Notes: generated by a model not told the origin, from the sequence alone. Positions 1-11,737 are shown, numbered from the stretch's first letter. The stretch is DNA of 64,000 bases from Ochotona curzoniae (GCF_017591425.1 NW_024467121.1:16628707-16692706), one strand, 5' to 3'. A program made the numbers and translations.

Positions 1-1387
1 AATTTAAATGTTAATAATGCATTTATTTCTGTCAGCATTGATGAGAATGTGTATTTATAATAGTGGTTGATATTACCAATCACTTTAATATTTACTATTT
101 AATCAGCCCAAGTGAGTTCATTTATTAAAATAAACTTTTATTACTTATGAGAAAAATGTTTTATACATGTATTTTATTGACTTCTGTAAATTCCACTAAC
201 TGCTTATTTCTTTTTCTCTTATTTACCTATAGAGATGGTGGTGCTTTATTTGGTTTTTATGGGTATATGTATAGCTTTTGTGTATGATGCTTTTCATTGA
301 TGTATAGTTGAAAAATCTTTTCACAGAGGAGTGTATGATTTTATTGTGGTTTCTTTCCCATAAAAAAATGTTTGATGTTTTGTGCTCAGATTATTTTCCC
401 TTCATGTGTTCAACTCTGTTATCTTCTGTAGGAAATGATCCCCAGTCCCACAAACATTCTTTCTTTTTATTGTTTCTAAACATTTCTGTTTTAAAGTTAA
501 TTCTTACATACACTTAGCTCTTGATGACTGTGATCTAGGGTATGAGTATCTAGGTGTTATGACCTTTTGCCTAAACAATGTCAATTACAAGTATTTTCAG
601 AAAGAAATACATGTTGTGTAATGTGTTTGAACATTTAGAAGCAGATATCATATGTATTTCACCAAAATAAAAACGCAATGTTTTATTTAAATTGGAAAGC
701 ATTTTATTAAAAATGTATTCTCTCCTGCTAGAGATCATGCTTTTGAGCACTGAGCAAACCTCCACAGAACTAGACTTGCCACTAATACTTTGATTTTTCA
801 CAATGCCTTTCTTTATTTAAGAGGCCTGAAATATTGATTAACATTCACAGATTCAATTTCAAGCACTCGCCAGAGGCTAGGGAGAACCCAGGGTGAGATA
901 TCGGTGCCAGTGAGATGATAAGGTGTAATGAAATCCCCCACTGTGCCTGGTACCAGTCCACTTATCTAGTACATAGGTCACATCCCCCATGGTCCTTGGT
1001 GCTGAAATAAGCCATTTCAAATATTTTATAGACAATGAGGAAAAATGATATGGCACTAATATTGCATTCTTTCTCCTGCTGTGGAGAATTGAATAGATTC
1101 TTATATTGCAATGCTCTTAAAAGGAAGGCCTTCTCTGGAAGGATTCCCGGATAAGCCCAAGGCCTACCCCAGGATCCCAGGAGAAATGACCGCAGTCAGG
1201 GAGGCACCGCTGGTTTTCCTCCTTATTTCAGACCTAGGGCATTCACCGTTGACTCACTTCAAAAATCAGAAGCATTTCTTCATCTTGTTGATCCTGCATA
1301 TGTAGTGACCAGTTATGTGGAGATTGATTCTTTCTCACAGGTTGCTTTTCGATTCCTCCTTGCCACTTTGAAAGAGTTCAGCTAAAA
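1..1387. other. unassigned AT-rich DNA
   Basis: No repeat family or gene was recognised. The stretch is AT-rich with short unrelated reading frames. A slightly GC-richer patch lies at about 1110-1250, but its frame has no recognisable domain and no convincing splice context. Confidence 0.5.
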
Positions 1388-1398
1388 AACTTGGCATT

Positions 1399-1743
1399 GG
1401 GCCTGGTGGCGTGGCCTAGCAGCTAAAGTCCTTGCCTTGAACGAGCCGGGATCCCATATGGGCGCCGGTTCTAATCCCGGCAGCTCCACTTCCCATCCAG
1501 CTCCCTGCTTGTGGCCTGGGAAAGCAGTGGAGGACGGCCCAGAGCCTTGGGACCCTGCACCAGTGTGGGGTACCTGGAAGAAGTTTGGATCGTGGCTTCA
1601 GTTCGGCATAGCATCAGCCATTGCGCTCACTTGGGGAGTGAATCATCAGACAGAAGATTTTCCTCTCTCTGTCTCTCCTCCTCTCTGTATACCTGACTTT
1701 CCAATAAATAAATAAATCTTTAAAAAAAAATTAAAAACTGAAC
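1399..1743 (+). repeat. CSINE (lagomorph tRNA-derived SINE), near full length
   Basis: The copy begins with the tRNA-like head (GGGCCTGGTGGCGTGGCCTA), has a B-box-like GGTTCTAATCCC at about 1467, then the unique body and a CT-rich stretch, and ends in AATAAATAAATAAATCTTTAAA plus an A-rich tail. It is flanked by an 11-bp target-site duplication, AACTTGGCATT, at 1388-1398 and 1744-1754. That marks L1-type target-primed insertion. The good match between the repeats suggests a fairly young copy. Both reading frames here (1437-1715 and 1511-1696) are SINE sequence, not genes. Confidence 0.95.
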
Positions 1744-1754
1744 AACTTGGCATT

Positions 1755-2317
1755 GTAGGGGTGGGAGTAGACTTAGAGCCTTATTTAAGCATTCTAATTT
1801 CACTTGGACTTTAGTAATTCAAACTACATTTTTTTTTCTTCTCAAAAGAAATTATGTAATTTATTATTTTACTTTTGGAGTTTTTTAACTCAGTTTTTCC
1901 TCACTACTGTTAAAATACTGTATGTGGGATTAAATAGAGGGATCATGGCATACATCTGAACTCACATGGAGAGCAAGCTATTTAAGATATGAATCACTAG
2001 TTGGAATGTCTATTAATAAACAGAATTTAGACCCAACAGAAAACTAGTTGATATCATTTGCAATTGGATTGTTATTTCTTTTTAACAAGAAAAAAGTAAA
2101 AATAAATGGGATTTTTTATGGATGAATACTTTCTAACCAAACTGACTCATATATTTTAATATGTGTGTACATGTGTTTAAGTGAGTGCCACTACCATTTT
2201 TACAAAAAACTATATGAAAAGAAACAACTGCTCAAACATTTTTCTGATCTCCAATAAACTCAAATATTTTGTTTTATTGATTTGCCTAGCCTTCACGAAA
2301 TTGAAAATCAGAGTAGA
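1755..2317. other. unassigned AT-rich DNA
   Basis: No recognisable repeat or gene. A 73-codon frame running into the next SINE has no family resemblance. Confidence 0.5.
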
Positions 2318-2530
2318 GTTTTTTGTTTGTTTTTTGATTTATCTTCCGTCTGCTGGTTCATTCCTTAAATTACAGGAAAGCCACGTCTGGGCCAGGCCAT
2401 AGCAAGAAGCCATGATCTCAACTCATGCATGCCAAGTGGATGGCAGGGACTCAGTCACTTGAACCGTCACTCGGGGTGCCCACTAGCAGGAACCTGGAAA
2501 CTTGACAACAGGATGCTGGACTCTGCCTAC
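2318..2530 (-). repeat. old CSINE, diverged
   Basis: Reads on the plus strand as a T-rich tail followed by the 'ATCTTCCGTCTGCTGGTTCATTC' type body that marks minus-strand CSINEs, then the degraded 'GGGTGCCCACTAGCAGGAACCTGG' region. Divergence is high and the tRNA-like head is eroded, so this is an older subfamily copy. Confidence 0.7.
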
Positions 2531-2559
2531 ACTATCACACCTCCATATCTACAAGGTCA

Positions 2560-2713
2560 GGATACACTTAAAGAGCAGAATGATGGAGGTAGGACTGCTT
2601 ATGTAGGACTATACTACTGTAATAACATAGAGGGAAGCAGTGGGGGAGGGGACTTGAGAAGGCGGGTAGGGGAATCCTAGAGCCCATGCAAGTGCGTCAT
2701 AAAAAAAAAAAAG
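2560..2713 (+). repeat. L1 3' UTR terminus, strongly 5'-truncated
   Basis: Shares with the L1 ends at 15660-15893 and 23885-24115 the order 'gactgcttatg..ggacta..', 'actgtaa..acat', a G-rich purine block (2640-2672), 'gggaatc..agagcccat' and 'tcataaaa'. It ends in a 13-A run. No ORF2 sequence precedes it. Whether it continues under the preceding SINE is unclear. Confidence 0.75.
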
Positions 2714-3327
2714 TAGGACCAGGTCTCCCAAACAGGGGCTCCTATAAAGGATGTAGGTGTCTGAACTGTGGCTTAACAGCCACGACGAAGGCCCACTCTG
2801 AGCTAGATTTTTGAAGTTAGATTGGACTTAAAACTTACTGCTGCTGTGACTGAATGAAGGTGTTTGCATCATTCAAACAAGTTTTTCTTGCACAAGAGAT
2901 CTGCTTCTAATATATTTAAATAGTAGCCTAGGAAAGAATTTCCAAACATACAGTCCTACAGGAACAAAATCTAGCAAAAGATTAAAAAAAAAAACCTTCT
3001 TACATGCATGGGTTAAGTATCACTAGTTCTCATAAGGAAATGTCTTGCATTGTATCCAAAACACATAAAGTAAAAAATGTCCTGAGATAAGGGCCCATTT
3101 TCACTTTCAACTTAGATGAGAGGTGAAAGAAGAGTTAGGGCAATCTTGAAGCAAACAAAAATAGGTCCTCGTCTCATAGAATGCTTTATATTAGATAAAA
3201 AGAAATTTCAATTGTCCAGCTCTGCCCCAACAGTTTTGGCCAGAATTTCTTATTTCACTCCTTCCCTTTGGTAACATTTAAAGTAAAATGCCTCTGACTA
3301 TTAAAACAAAACAAAAGAAAAGAAAAA
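2714..3327. other. unassigned DNA between L1 end and CSINE
   Basis: No gene or repeat recognised. A short poly-A run at about 2984 has no adjacent element that I can identify. Confidence 0.45.
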
Positions 3328-3600
3328 CTTGTTTATTTTAAAGATCTTCCATCTGCTGGTTCATTCTCTCAGATGGCTACAGTGACCAGGGTTGGAACAG
3401 GCTAAAGGGAGGGGCCAAAAACATTATTCTGGTCTCCCATATGGCTGGACAGATGCATAATCACTTGGGTCATCTTCTGCGGCTTTCCCAGCCATTACCA
3501 GGGAGCTGGATTGCAAGCAGAGAACACTGAAACATGAACTGGCTCCCATGTGGGATGCTGGCATCACAGGGGCTGGTTTAACCTGCAAATCACAACACAC
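3328..3600 (-). repeat. old CSINE, minus strand
   Basis: Plus-strand order is a T-rich tail, the 'AGATCTTCCATCTGCTGGTTC' body, 'GTCTCCCATATGG', 'GGTCATCTTCTGCGGCTTTCCCAG', 'GGGAGCTGGATTG' and 'CCCATGTGGGATGCTGGCATC'. This is the CSINE read from tail to head. With the next element it forms a head-to-head inverted pair only about 37 bp apart. The 131-codon minus frame crossing both elements is an artefact of this repeat. Confidence 0.85.
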
Positions 3601-3637
3601 ACCCAAGAGATTTTGGCTTGACAAGGCTTCATAGAAA

Positions 3638-3944
3638 CCCGGCGCAATAGTCTGGTGGTTAAAGTCCTCGCCTTGCACACGCCAGGATCCCATATGGTCG
3701 GGTTCTAATCCCGGAGGCCCTGCTTTCCATCCAGCTCCCTGCCTGTGGCCTGGGAAAGCAGTTGAGGACGGCTCAAAGCCTTGGAAGCCTGCACCTGCGT
3801 GGGAGACCTGGAAAAGCACCTGGTTCTTGGCTTCGGAACAGCACAGGATTGGCCGGTGAGGTCACTTGAGGAGTGAATCATTGGAATGAAGATCTTCCTC
3901 TCTGTATATCTGCCTTTTCAATAAAAATAAATAAATTTTTTAAA
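3638..3944 (+). repeat. CSINE, plus strand
   Basis: Full order from the tRNA-like head (CCCGGCGCAATAGTCTGGTGG) through GGTTCTAATCCCGG and GGCCTGGGAAAGCAG to the AATAAAAATAAATAAA tail. It is less diverged than the neighbouring minus-strand copy. No clean target-site duplication was found. Confidence 0.92.
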
Positions 3945-6015
3945 TGAGCAAGTTTGCTTCCACTAAGATAAAAAAAATTGGCCATAAATAAACATTAAGC
4001 AAAGGAAGTTGAGAATATTTAATCCACCTCAATTTGGAAACAAACTTCACCTGTTGATGTCTAATAAACACAACTTGGCACTAACACACTTCTATCATGA
4101 AGAAATTGTCATCACCACAAACAGCAAATAAAATTAGCAGCAACTGTAAAGTTGTCTCTGTTTCCTGATATTTTATCAGTGTAGCATTCAGAATTGTCCA
4201 GAATACAGTCAATTCAATTTTAAGCATGTTGACATTGTCAGAACCCAAGTTATCCCTGACTGCAGGTAAGGTTTTGGCAGGCATTTGAACTGTTTGCCTG
4301 TAGGCAAAATTTTTAAGTAGGCTACATTTGGATAATCGGGCATAGTATATACCAATCAAATGTAATGAATGAGAATCAGTTAATTTATCTATCTGAAGCT
4401 CGAAGTACCAAAAGATAGAATGAGCAGGATTTTATTTGTACTATTTCCTTTTGTTTTTCTGTGAGCTCTATTTTGTTATTAACCAGTTTCACATGTAAGT
4501 AAACCGGCTTACCTCATGGGGTGATTATGGCAGCAATAATGATGGTACCAGGGGACTCGATTTCAAGATGTATAATCTTCCAGGTACAGTGAGTCACTAT
4601 TTATTTTTGTGGCCCAGGGCAATTTTTTTTCCCCTCTATATCAAAGTCTCTTCATGTCCATTGTCATCAAAAGACAGAAATAGACAAAGGTCAGATTCTG
4701 AAAGCCAAGGCACTACAGGGAAAATAAAAACACCACCAGAGATGCTATTAGGAAAAAAAAGACTTGTCTTAAACTTTATCAGCACTGCAGGCTCTGGAAA
4801 GTTCAGGGTTGTGAAATCATTGCTACAGCACAAGGAAGCACATAAATAAGCAAAGGGTGTTTCTGGTTTATGGGGGTTTGTCACATGTGGTTGTTTTATT
4901 GTCACCCAAGTGAGAATTTTAATGTATATTGTAGTAACAACTGTCTGAAGAATCCTGTTAAATTACCCCTTTCAATCAGAGCGGTACTTCATAACACAAG
5001 CCAGACCTCCGTTATAAAAGGGATATGGGGTGTTCATGATAAATAAGTGTGGTTAATTCTTCGTCAAGGAACCAGTATTTCTGGAAATGTATTTTTCTAG
5101 GACTGCTTAGAGCTTTTTGTATACTCTCTGTGCGACTGTAAAGACAACATAAAGCAAGGCCAAAATTGATTGGGCCATGGAGCATTTTATTGTTACAAAA
5201 CATCGATTAATGTTTCCAGGTGTATTTTTGTTCTACAGAAAAAAAAAGTTCAGAAAATGTGAAAAGAATTCACTTACAATTGCTGTTTGATTTCACCTCT
5301 ATTCTCCAAGAAATTAGAAGTCAAATGATATAGGACCTCAGGTGAAAGCTGGAACAAGTAAATTTGTTCGGTGTTTGTTTTCTTTTGTTATGCTCTTGTT
5401 GTTAAAATTTTTATTTAGCTTGAGAGTCTCTACAATTTTGAAAGATTTTCCACTTTATTTTGTTGATTTAAGAGAAATTGCTATAGGCTTACACAATTGG
5501 AGAAGCTTTAAAGAAAATACCTTTAATTATTAAAGATGTTACATATGGAAAGTCACATATATTGATTATCAATAATAAGCATCAAGCAAATTTCACAAAA
5601 TAAAATCCTAGCCGTGAAACAACCGTTAACCAAGTTGAAATGTTCTTGTTGTTGTTGTTAAATTCAGAGGAAGAACAACACAAATCGCCTGGAGCTATAT
5701 GAGTTCTTTGGCTGATTGCCTTTCTTATATTCCAGAACTCCAGGTAAAGAATAACTATAAAACAGATTTTGTCTTTGAATTAGTCAAATGCCAAGTGAAG
5801 ACCACCATTCCCCTTACTATATGACAACTGTAGTTGAGAGTTTTAAGAAATATCCATTGTATTTTCCATCTTCCCTTTCATAAGGGTGGGAAAGAGGGAA
5901 AAGCAAGAACGATAATATCAAGACATTGTACTGAGATTCCATGTCTGTTCTGCTAAACCTGACTGTAAAACAAGTTGGTTTACTTCAACAAGAGTCTCTC
6001 AACACATACGTGAGT
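3945..6015. other. unassigned AT-rich DNA
   Basis: About 2 kb without a recognisable transposon or gene. Frames of 60-93 codons at 4081-4359 (minus), 4568-4849 (plus) and 5342-5533 (plus) resemble no known domain and have ordinary non-coding composition. Confidence 0.5.
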
Positions 6016-6043
6016 TTTTTTTTTTGTTTTTTTTTTTTTTTTT
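6016..6043. repeat. poly-T tract
   Basis: Two T runs broken by single G bases, directly before the possible LTR-like block. It could be the A-tail of a minus-strand retroposon. Confidence 0.8.
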
Positions 6044-6710
6044 GGTGCCCAGGGGCAATCCCTTTGCCTGTTACAGAAGACTGCTCATGCTCGAGGGAGG
6101 CCAAAAGATTGTCTTGCAGCTAGACAGGAAACAGCTGTGCTGGGCTGGACCTGGCAGGCCTGAACAGTTCCAAGGAAAACGTTGTGAGTTGTCTCCCTTA
6201 ATCATGAACGCAGGGAGGCAAACTGAGAGTTTTCTGTTTGATCATCAAGATTTATTTTATTGGAGAATTAGTGTCAAGTAGAACAAGATCCACAGATATA
6301 AACTATCTGTAGGCCCTTGGTGTAACTCCTTTGAGACACAATGAATGTAATAATATGATGGTTTCAATGCCTGCAAAGAGAGTTGGGAATCCATCAGAGG
6401 GAGAGGCAGCAGCTGGGTCCAAGTAAGCTGCTTCCCAGAGATTTGGGAAGGACTAAGAGGTTGCCATCAGAGGTCAAGTTCAGTGGGCATCTCTGTTCAA
6501 ATCTAGCAATGTCTTTTTTGTTAATTTTAGAAATTACTAATTACTCTTGTTTTCATTGTGGTCTCTAATCCAAGGATATGACAGAAGGCTTCAGCCTTTA
6601 AGTGACCAAAGTCTAACAGTAAAAATGACAATCAGGGCAGTTTAAAACAAAGGTGGCCCAATTTAGAAACCCTTTGGTAAATTGAGCAAGGCTCCTGGAA
6701 TCACCCTTCT
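6044..6710 (-). mobile_element. possible LTR-like block on the minus strand
   Basis: On the minus strand there is a polyadenylation-type motif (AATAAAATAAA, complement of about 6248-6262). About 200 bp of GC-richer sequence follow, ending at a 'GGGCACCA' plus A-run junction near 6043, and about 450 bp of sequence precede it with a TATA-like stretch (about 6297-6303). This order fits U3-R-U5 of an LTR. It would also fit the 3' end of a retrocopied transcript. I do not recognise the family and no terminal TG..CA or target-site duplication is clear. There is no retroviral gene in it. Confidence 0.25.
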
Positions 6711-7539
6711 GCAAGCTGAAAGAAGTAATTAGCATTGCATTAGCATCCAAGTCACTTTCATTAGGCAAATAGTTGTTTCTGGGTTTAAATCAAGATTCTT
6801 TTAAAAACAGCAATGGAAAAGCGGCAAACATACTCATATATATGAGTAGTATTTCTATAATAATAAAACATCACACTCCTCCTGTAATTTAATAAGTGGT
6901 GCTAGGCCTTTTTGAACGACCCATTGAAATTTAATCCAGGTCCTAGAGAAGCAATGAGAAACCAAACCGAAGCTATAAAATGAGTGAACAGGGGAAATCT
7001 CAAAAGAAAGTCAAGGCTCAAGCCTGTGAGGGTGGCATTTGGAACCCTGGTGGGGAAGTAAAGTGAGAAGAGATAGGGCTTAGTCCACCACGGTCCACAT
7101 ACAATTAATGTATCTACTTTTTATAAACATATATTTCTTTATTTTATCGACTAAGCAGTTTTACAAATAACTTCAGTAAATTCTTTCATACACAGCTTGT
7201 ATAATTCTTTCACATCTCACATTTTTCCTTTCCTCTGAGTGCTGGGTGATTTTTTTTAAGTATATCATCTGCTGAGAAATATTTCATTTACCTAGGAAAG
7301 TTTCTCAAGAAGCTTATGAAAATGAACATTAGGAAAAATCTGCACGTGTTTCAATTCTTTTGCATAAAAATACTTTTCCATGAATTTTTGAATTGTTCTC
7401 TTATCTCTAGCAATATTGCTCCCAGTTTAAGTTTGACAGTTCTGTTATTTCTCCCTGCTAAATCTCAGAGTTTTCTTTGTTTACCTAGATTTGGAAAGCA
7501 CAGCAGTCAGAGAAAGTGGGAGAGGGAGCTGGACAGAGG
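6711..7539. other. unassigned AT-rich DNA
   Basis: No repeat family or gene recognised. It holds an 18-bp perfect palindrome at 6831-6848. Confidence 0.5.
6831..6848. repeat. 18-bp perfect palindrome
   Basis: TACTCATATATATGAGTA is its own reverse complement. The AT-rich centre makes it possibly fortuitous. Confidence 0.85.
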
Positions 7540-7703
7540 GAAAGGGAGAAAGAGCTACACTCAGGATAGGCTGGGTGAGACAGAAAGCAAGTCCATCCAG
7601 TTTGGACACATAGATGGTACCTGAGCCATCACCTGCTGTGCCTGAAGTGTACATCCATGCTGCTTAAGGTCAGCAGGAGAAAGAGGCGGGACTTAAACCC
7701 GGG
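7540..7703 (-). repeat. old CSINE-like fragment
   Basis: Plus-strand sequence has 'GAGCCATCACCTGCTGTGCC', then 'AGGCGGGACTTAAACCCGGGCA', the usual ending of the older lagomorph SINE read from body to head. The rest is strongly decayed. Confidence 0.4.
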
Positions 7704-8016
7704 CATATCTTTTCCTATAAAGAGATTATTCCCCTTGTGGAAGAATAACTCTCAAAAATCTCATTTAAACTTAATCTAATTACAAAGGTCTATTACTGAT
7801 ATATTTACCAACTTGATGGGCACGCAGTGAAAGTATACACTGAGCCTCAACTTCAAAGAAGTAGAGATCACATTGAAAAAATCCCCATGCTCCTCAAACA
7901 TCAACGAAACTATAACAGAAGAGAAAATGCTGCATGGCTGCACTCCTTAAAGGTTTGGCCAAGTTTTCTTCGCCCCGTGAGAGAAATTTCTACCTCTCTT
8001 TATAGGAAAAGATATG
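7704..8016. repeat. foldback structure with 22-bp perfect arms
   Basis: Positions 7704-7725 (starting CATATCTTTTCC) are the exact reverse complement of 7995-8016, with a 269-bp unrelated spacer. Arm identity stops sharply at both ends. I do not recognise the arms as known transposon termini. Confidence 0.85.
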
Positions 8017-8689
8017 AATGATGGCATTCCATTTTCTCCTTTGGAGACAAAGCAAGAAGGAAACCATATGAAAATCAGAATATGGGAGTACAAGTACAGA
8101 GTATTGAATCACGAATTCCAGTTTCCAGAGCTGTGAGGAAATTCATTACTTTTGTTTATACTTCCCAGTTTATGATATGTTGTTCGGGCAGTCCTAACTA
8201 AAACATAATTTCCTCTGCTTCTTTTTCAATTAGCAAAATTTTGATGAGCTCACAAAGTTCTTTAGACTCCCACAGGCCCCCAGAACAATCCAAATCCTTG
8301 CCTTAACGGAGACTAAACAGTGGAGGCAGGTTGCTGTGTAACATTAGGTGCTGACATATTCCAAAGAAGAAATAAAACAAAAAAGAAAGAGGTACAGAAT
8401 TCAGGATGAGGGCTGGCATTTCAGTCATTGAACGTATTTATTGACAAACTAACATAAAAAGCTAATTAAAATCAGAAATGAATGAGAGCTTTAAATGAAA
8501 ACTAATGAAAAGTGTATTCTAGGAAGGAAAGGCAGCAAGTTCTGTGGCCTCGGGATGGAAACATGCGTAGCATGTTCTGGGGACAGCAAGGAGGCCCGTC
8601 CTAGTGCAGGAGTGGAGTACAAGATGATTTCAGGAAGTTAATTAGCACATGGGTATGCTGCTACACTTCTGGTCAAATCTTCAAGTGCT
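8017..8689. other. unassigned DNA
   Basis: No recognisable repeat or gene. Confidence 0.45.
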
Positions 8690-9115
8690 GATTGCAACTG
8701 ATTCAAGAATAAACTTCAAATTATTAACACGATATTCTAATTGTGCTCACATTGGACTTTCCCATATCGCTAGTCTCAAGTTTTCATCTGCTGAATTTTC
8801 CATCCTAGCTTTCTTCTCCATTTTCCCTAACAAATATACTCTTGGTGGTTTCTGCATGACTCACCTTACCTATAAAAGGCGTTTGCATCCTTAGGGGTTC
8901 AGTGCAAATGTTATTTTCTGACCTTTCCTCTAATGGCCTTGGATTAACATATCCTCTCCTACACTCATTCTTGCATGGCATTTTGATTTTATTTGCGTTG
9001 TAGTATTTGTTTAATTAGTACCTATCCATTAAATTAGCATACTTGTTTTACCAACTAAATTATAAGCTTCCTGGGGTCAGAGATTACTGTGTTCTAATAG
9101 ATTAACATGGTTGAC
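8690..9115 (+). repeat. LINE L2 3' end (ancient)
   Basis: Order matches the conserved L2 3' region as I know it: a diverged body, 'GCATGACTCACC', 'CCTTTCCTCTAATGGCCTTGG', a T-rich 'TTGTTTAATTAGTACCTATC' segment, and the signature 'TAAGCTTCCTGGGGTCAGAGA' near the end. Old, non-functional fossil. Confidence 0.6.
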
Positions 9116-9574
9116 TTTAAAAAAGAACTAATTCAAAGCCAATTATTCTATTCATCTTTAAAAACATGGACAACACTTGTCCCAGATTATTTAAATATTT
9201 ACTTCCATAAACAAAGGGATCTATAATCAACTGATATGGTAAGGTTCTTTCCAATTATTGTAATGCTTAATTGCCACAGACAATGGCAGAGCCGTGAAAT
9301 GCCAGCCTTCAGAATCCTGCTTTGCTGTTCGAGGTGATTCCCACTGACTTGTGTACCGGGAGCTCCAGAGGCCCTACTGCCAGTAACATATGTACCATGG
9401 CCTCCTGTTTCTTCAAAGTCCAGGTTTAAAAACCTGTAGCAAAACAAAGCGTTTGAAGTCCTCATTTTTTTAGTTACTTCTTTATTTCTTTTTTCTAAAA
9501 GAAACAATTTCAGGATTTAGCATGTGAGTCACCATAACTATGGGAAACAACGGGGAAGTAGTGGTCACAGCTGC
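9116..9574. other. unassigned DNA upstream of composite repeat copy 1
   Basis: A 102-codon minus frame (9199-9507) shows no recognisable domain. The 5' limit of the composite repeat may lie within this stretch. Confidence 0.4.
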
Positions 9575-11035
9575 CATATAATTAAGGCTGCCAGTAGTTC
9601 ACATAAAAATAATTGCTATCCCCTCAGCTACAGATGAGTCCCTAGGTTGCCTTGTACCTAGCAAGTGTTAACATTGCTGGGACGAAAGCAAACATTGGCT
9701 GCTAGGCATTCTATGCCTAGTTAATGCCAACTTTATTTGTGTTTAACTATACCAGTATGTCAGCATAGTTGCTTATTATTATTTATCTGTTTGTGTGTTT
9801 CTGTTAAGATATACAGGGAAGGCAGAGAAGATTGGGCAGGACACCCCACCCCTACCTCCAGGTTGGGGCAGGAACAGGGGAAGGCTGCATGTTGCCTGGG
9901 GAAGGGAGTCTGGGGGCTTGTTGGAGCAGGAGTGGCTGAGGGTATGCTTGACAGGGGAGGAATGCCTTCTGTGGCCTTCCATGAAATGGGCCACTGCTCT
10001 TGCATGCCTCAGGGCAAAGCACCCACCCATGTGGGATACCTGGACTGGGCTGAAATTGCCACCCACTGGCACAAGCAAAAGCTAGTAATGAGGGGCATGC
10101 CTGGGTGAGCTAGGCTGACATACTGAACCATGAGCCTTGGAGCAAGGGGTGGGTCACAGCAGACTGGGCTTCAGCACCCACCAGAATGCAAGAAAATTCC
10201 AACTGGGGTCAGTTTCTATAGAGGGCTTGTGGGCTGGCTTCCATGGGACTGCAGTGCCGGCCAGTTTATGCACAAAACTGGATGTCTTAATGGGATGAGC
10301 CAGGCTGAACTACAGAACCCATGTGATAGGAACTTGTAGCAGACACTCGTGGCAGATAAATTGAGAGGAGGCTGAGTGGGGCCAGGTTGCAATGCCCAGT
10401 GGCACATGCAAAGGCTTCTTGGAGGACTCCCCAACTGGACTTCTGGACTGAGACTCCAGTCACAGGGAAAATCACAGGACATATGGTCCAACCTTGGAGT
10501 ACGTGTATTAGGACTAGGCTTCCTCAGTTTCTGATGCCTGTGCAGTGGACAGGATGCCCAGATGTGCACGGAGGACATGTTGGCAGCTCATCTAGGCCAG
10601 CAGGGAACAGCAACCTCAGAGGATGGAAAGCAGAGCAGTTTGGCCAACATTTGTAGCATATTCTTGGGTCTATGGATGCGCTAAGGTGGACTTTGTCAAC
10701 CAATAGGGCTTGGACAGATTTTCTGTATCCTGAAACAAAGAAACTGACAATGTCTTATTATTGGGACCACTCAAGCAACACCCTCAAAACACTCTTACAA
10801 CAAGGGCTCTGAGGCTTCATCAAAGGGTTATGACTCATCTGGGTGTTTTTGTAGTTTAAAAGCAAGCAGTAGCACCCCTCCCTCCTTCCCCTATGGATAC
10901 AGGAGGAAAAAAAATGGAACTTTTGTGCCCCCCACCCTCCTCTGTGCCTGACCCTCTTCATCCTGCTCAGAGGCCCACAGGGACATGCATCCATCTCAAT
11001 TATGTAAACACTATTAAAGAAAATTTTAAAACGAA
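9575..11035 (+). mobile_element. composite VNTR repeat, copy 1
   Basis: Three parts can be seen. A 5' module (about 9575-9812) shares blocks with copy 2, for example 'AGGCATTCT..GCCT(A/G)GTTAATGCCAA' and 'CAGAATAGTTAC'-like sequence before a T-rich stretch. A G-rich tandem core (about 9813-10425) has degenerate ~60-bp monomers of the type 'GGCTGGGCT..GCAGCACCCACTGGCAT..AA'. A 3' module (about 10426-11035) starts at 'CTTGGAGGACTCCCCA' and ends near 'CACTATTAAAGAAAATTTTAAAA', and is shared with copies 2 and 3. The many overlapping frames of 60-120 codons on both strands come from the GC-rich, stop-poor repeat and are not genes. The class is unknown to me; a non-autonomous retroposon moved by L1, or part of an unrecognised LTR element, would both fit. 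Confidence 0.6.
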
Positions 11036-11259
11036 AGTGACTGTACCTATATAATACAGTGCAGGAAACACCAGTCGTTGTTCTCAGAGAAGCAATGCTG
11101 AAGACTATCTAATACCCCCGCTTTCATTTTATTATTTTTTGCATTGCAATTAATATTAAGGGAATAGACATCATCTGTTTCACAGATACAGATGTAAAGA
11201 GATAATCACCCTTCTCACCTTTCATCCCTCCTTCTTTCATTCTCCTTCCTTCTTTGAAA
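11036..11259. other. short unassigned stretch
   Basis: Contains a pyrimidine-rich 'CATCCCTCCTTCTTTCATTCTCC' run and 'CATCTGTTTCACAGATACAGATG', which looks repeat-derived (possibly L1). I cannot place it. Confidence 0.35.
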
Positions 11260-11439
11260 ATTGTCTGATTCTGCTTTTTGCCCATTTCATAACTGGATTG
11301 TATATCTTGCTGTTGAGTTTCCTGAGCTCTTACAGATCCTGAATATTGATCCTTTATAAGTTGTGTGTTGCAAATATTTTCTCCCGTTTTTTTGGTTTCC
11401 TCATCACTGTGTTACTTTGTTGTTTCCTTTGTAGTGAGA

Positions 11440-11724
11440 TTTATTAATTTTTATTGGAAAGGCAGGCTTACAGAGTGAAGGAGACACAGGGAGGAAAATC
11501 TTCTGTCTGCTCCCTCACTCCCCAAGCGTCAGCTAGAGCCAGAGCTGAGCCAATGCAAAGCCACAAGCCAGTAGCTTTTCCGGATCTCACATACAGGTGC
11601 AGTATGCAGAAGCTTCAGTCATGCTCTTCCCCAGAGCACAAACAACTAGAACACGAACTGGTGCCCATACGGGATCCTGGCACAAACAAGGTGAGAATTT
11701 AGTCACTGCATCATGATATTGGTC
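11440..11724 (-). repeat. CSINE nested in L1 (first)
   Basis: Tail-to-head order: 'TTATTAATTTTTATTGGAAAGGCAGGCTTACAGAG', 'GGAAAATCTTCTGTCTGCTC', ending around 'GTCACTGCATCATGATATTGG'. Moderately diverged. Confidence 0.85.
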
Positions 11725-11737
11725 TTTTTCTGTGAAC

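Noticed and set aside
9737..10578. Several overlapping 60-123 codon frames on both strands
   Set aside because: They lie in the G/C-rich composite repeat, where stop codons are rare on both strands; the same happens at 46345-48838 and 57488-57806.
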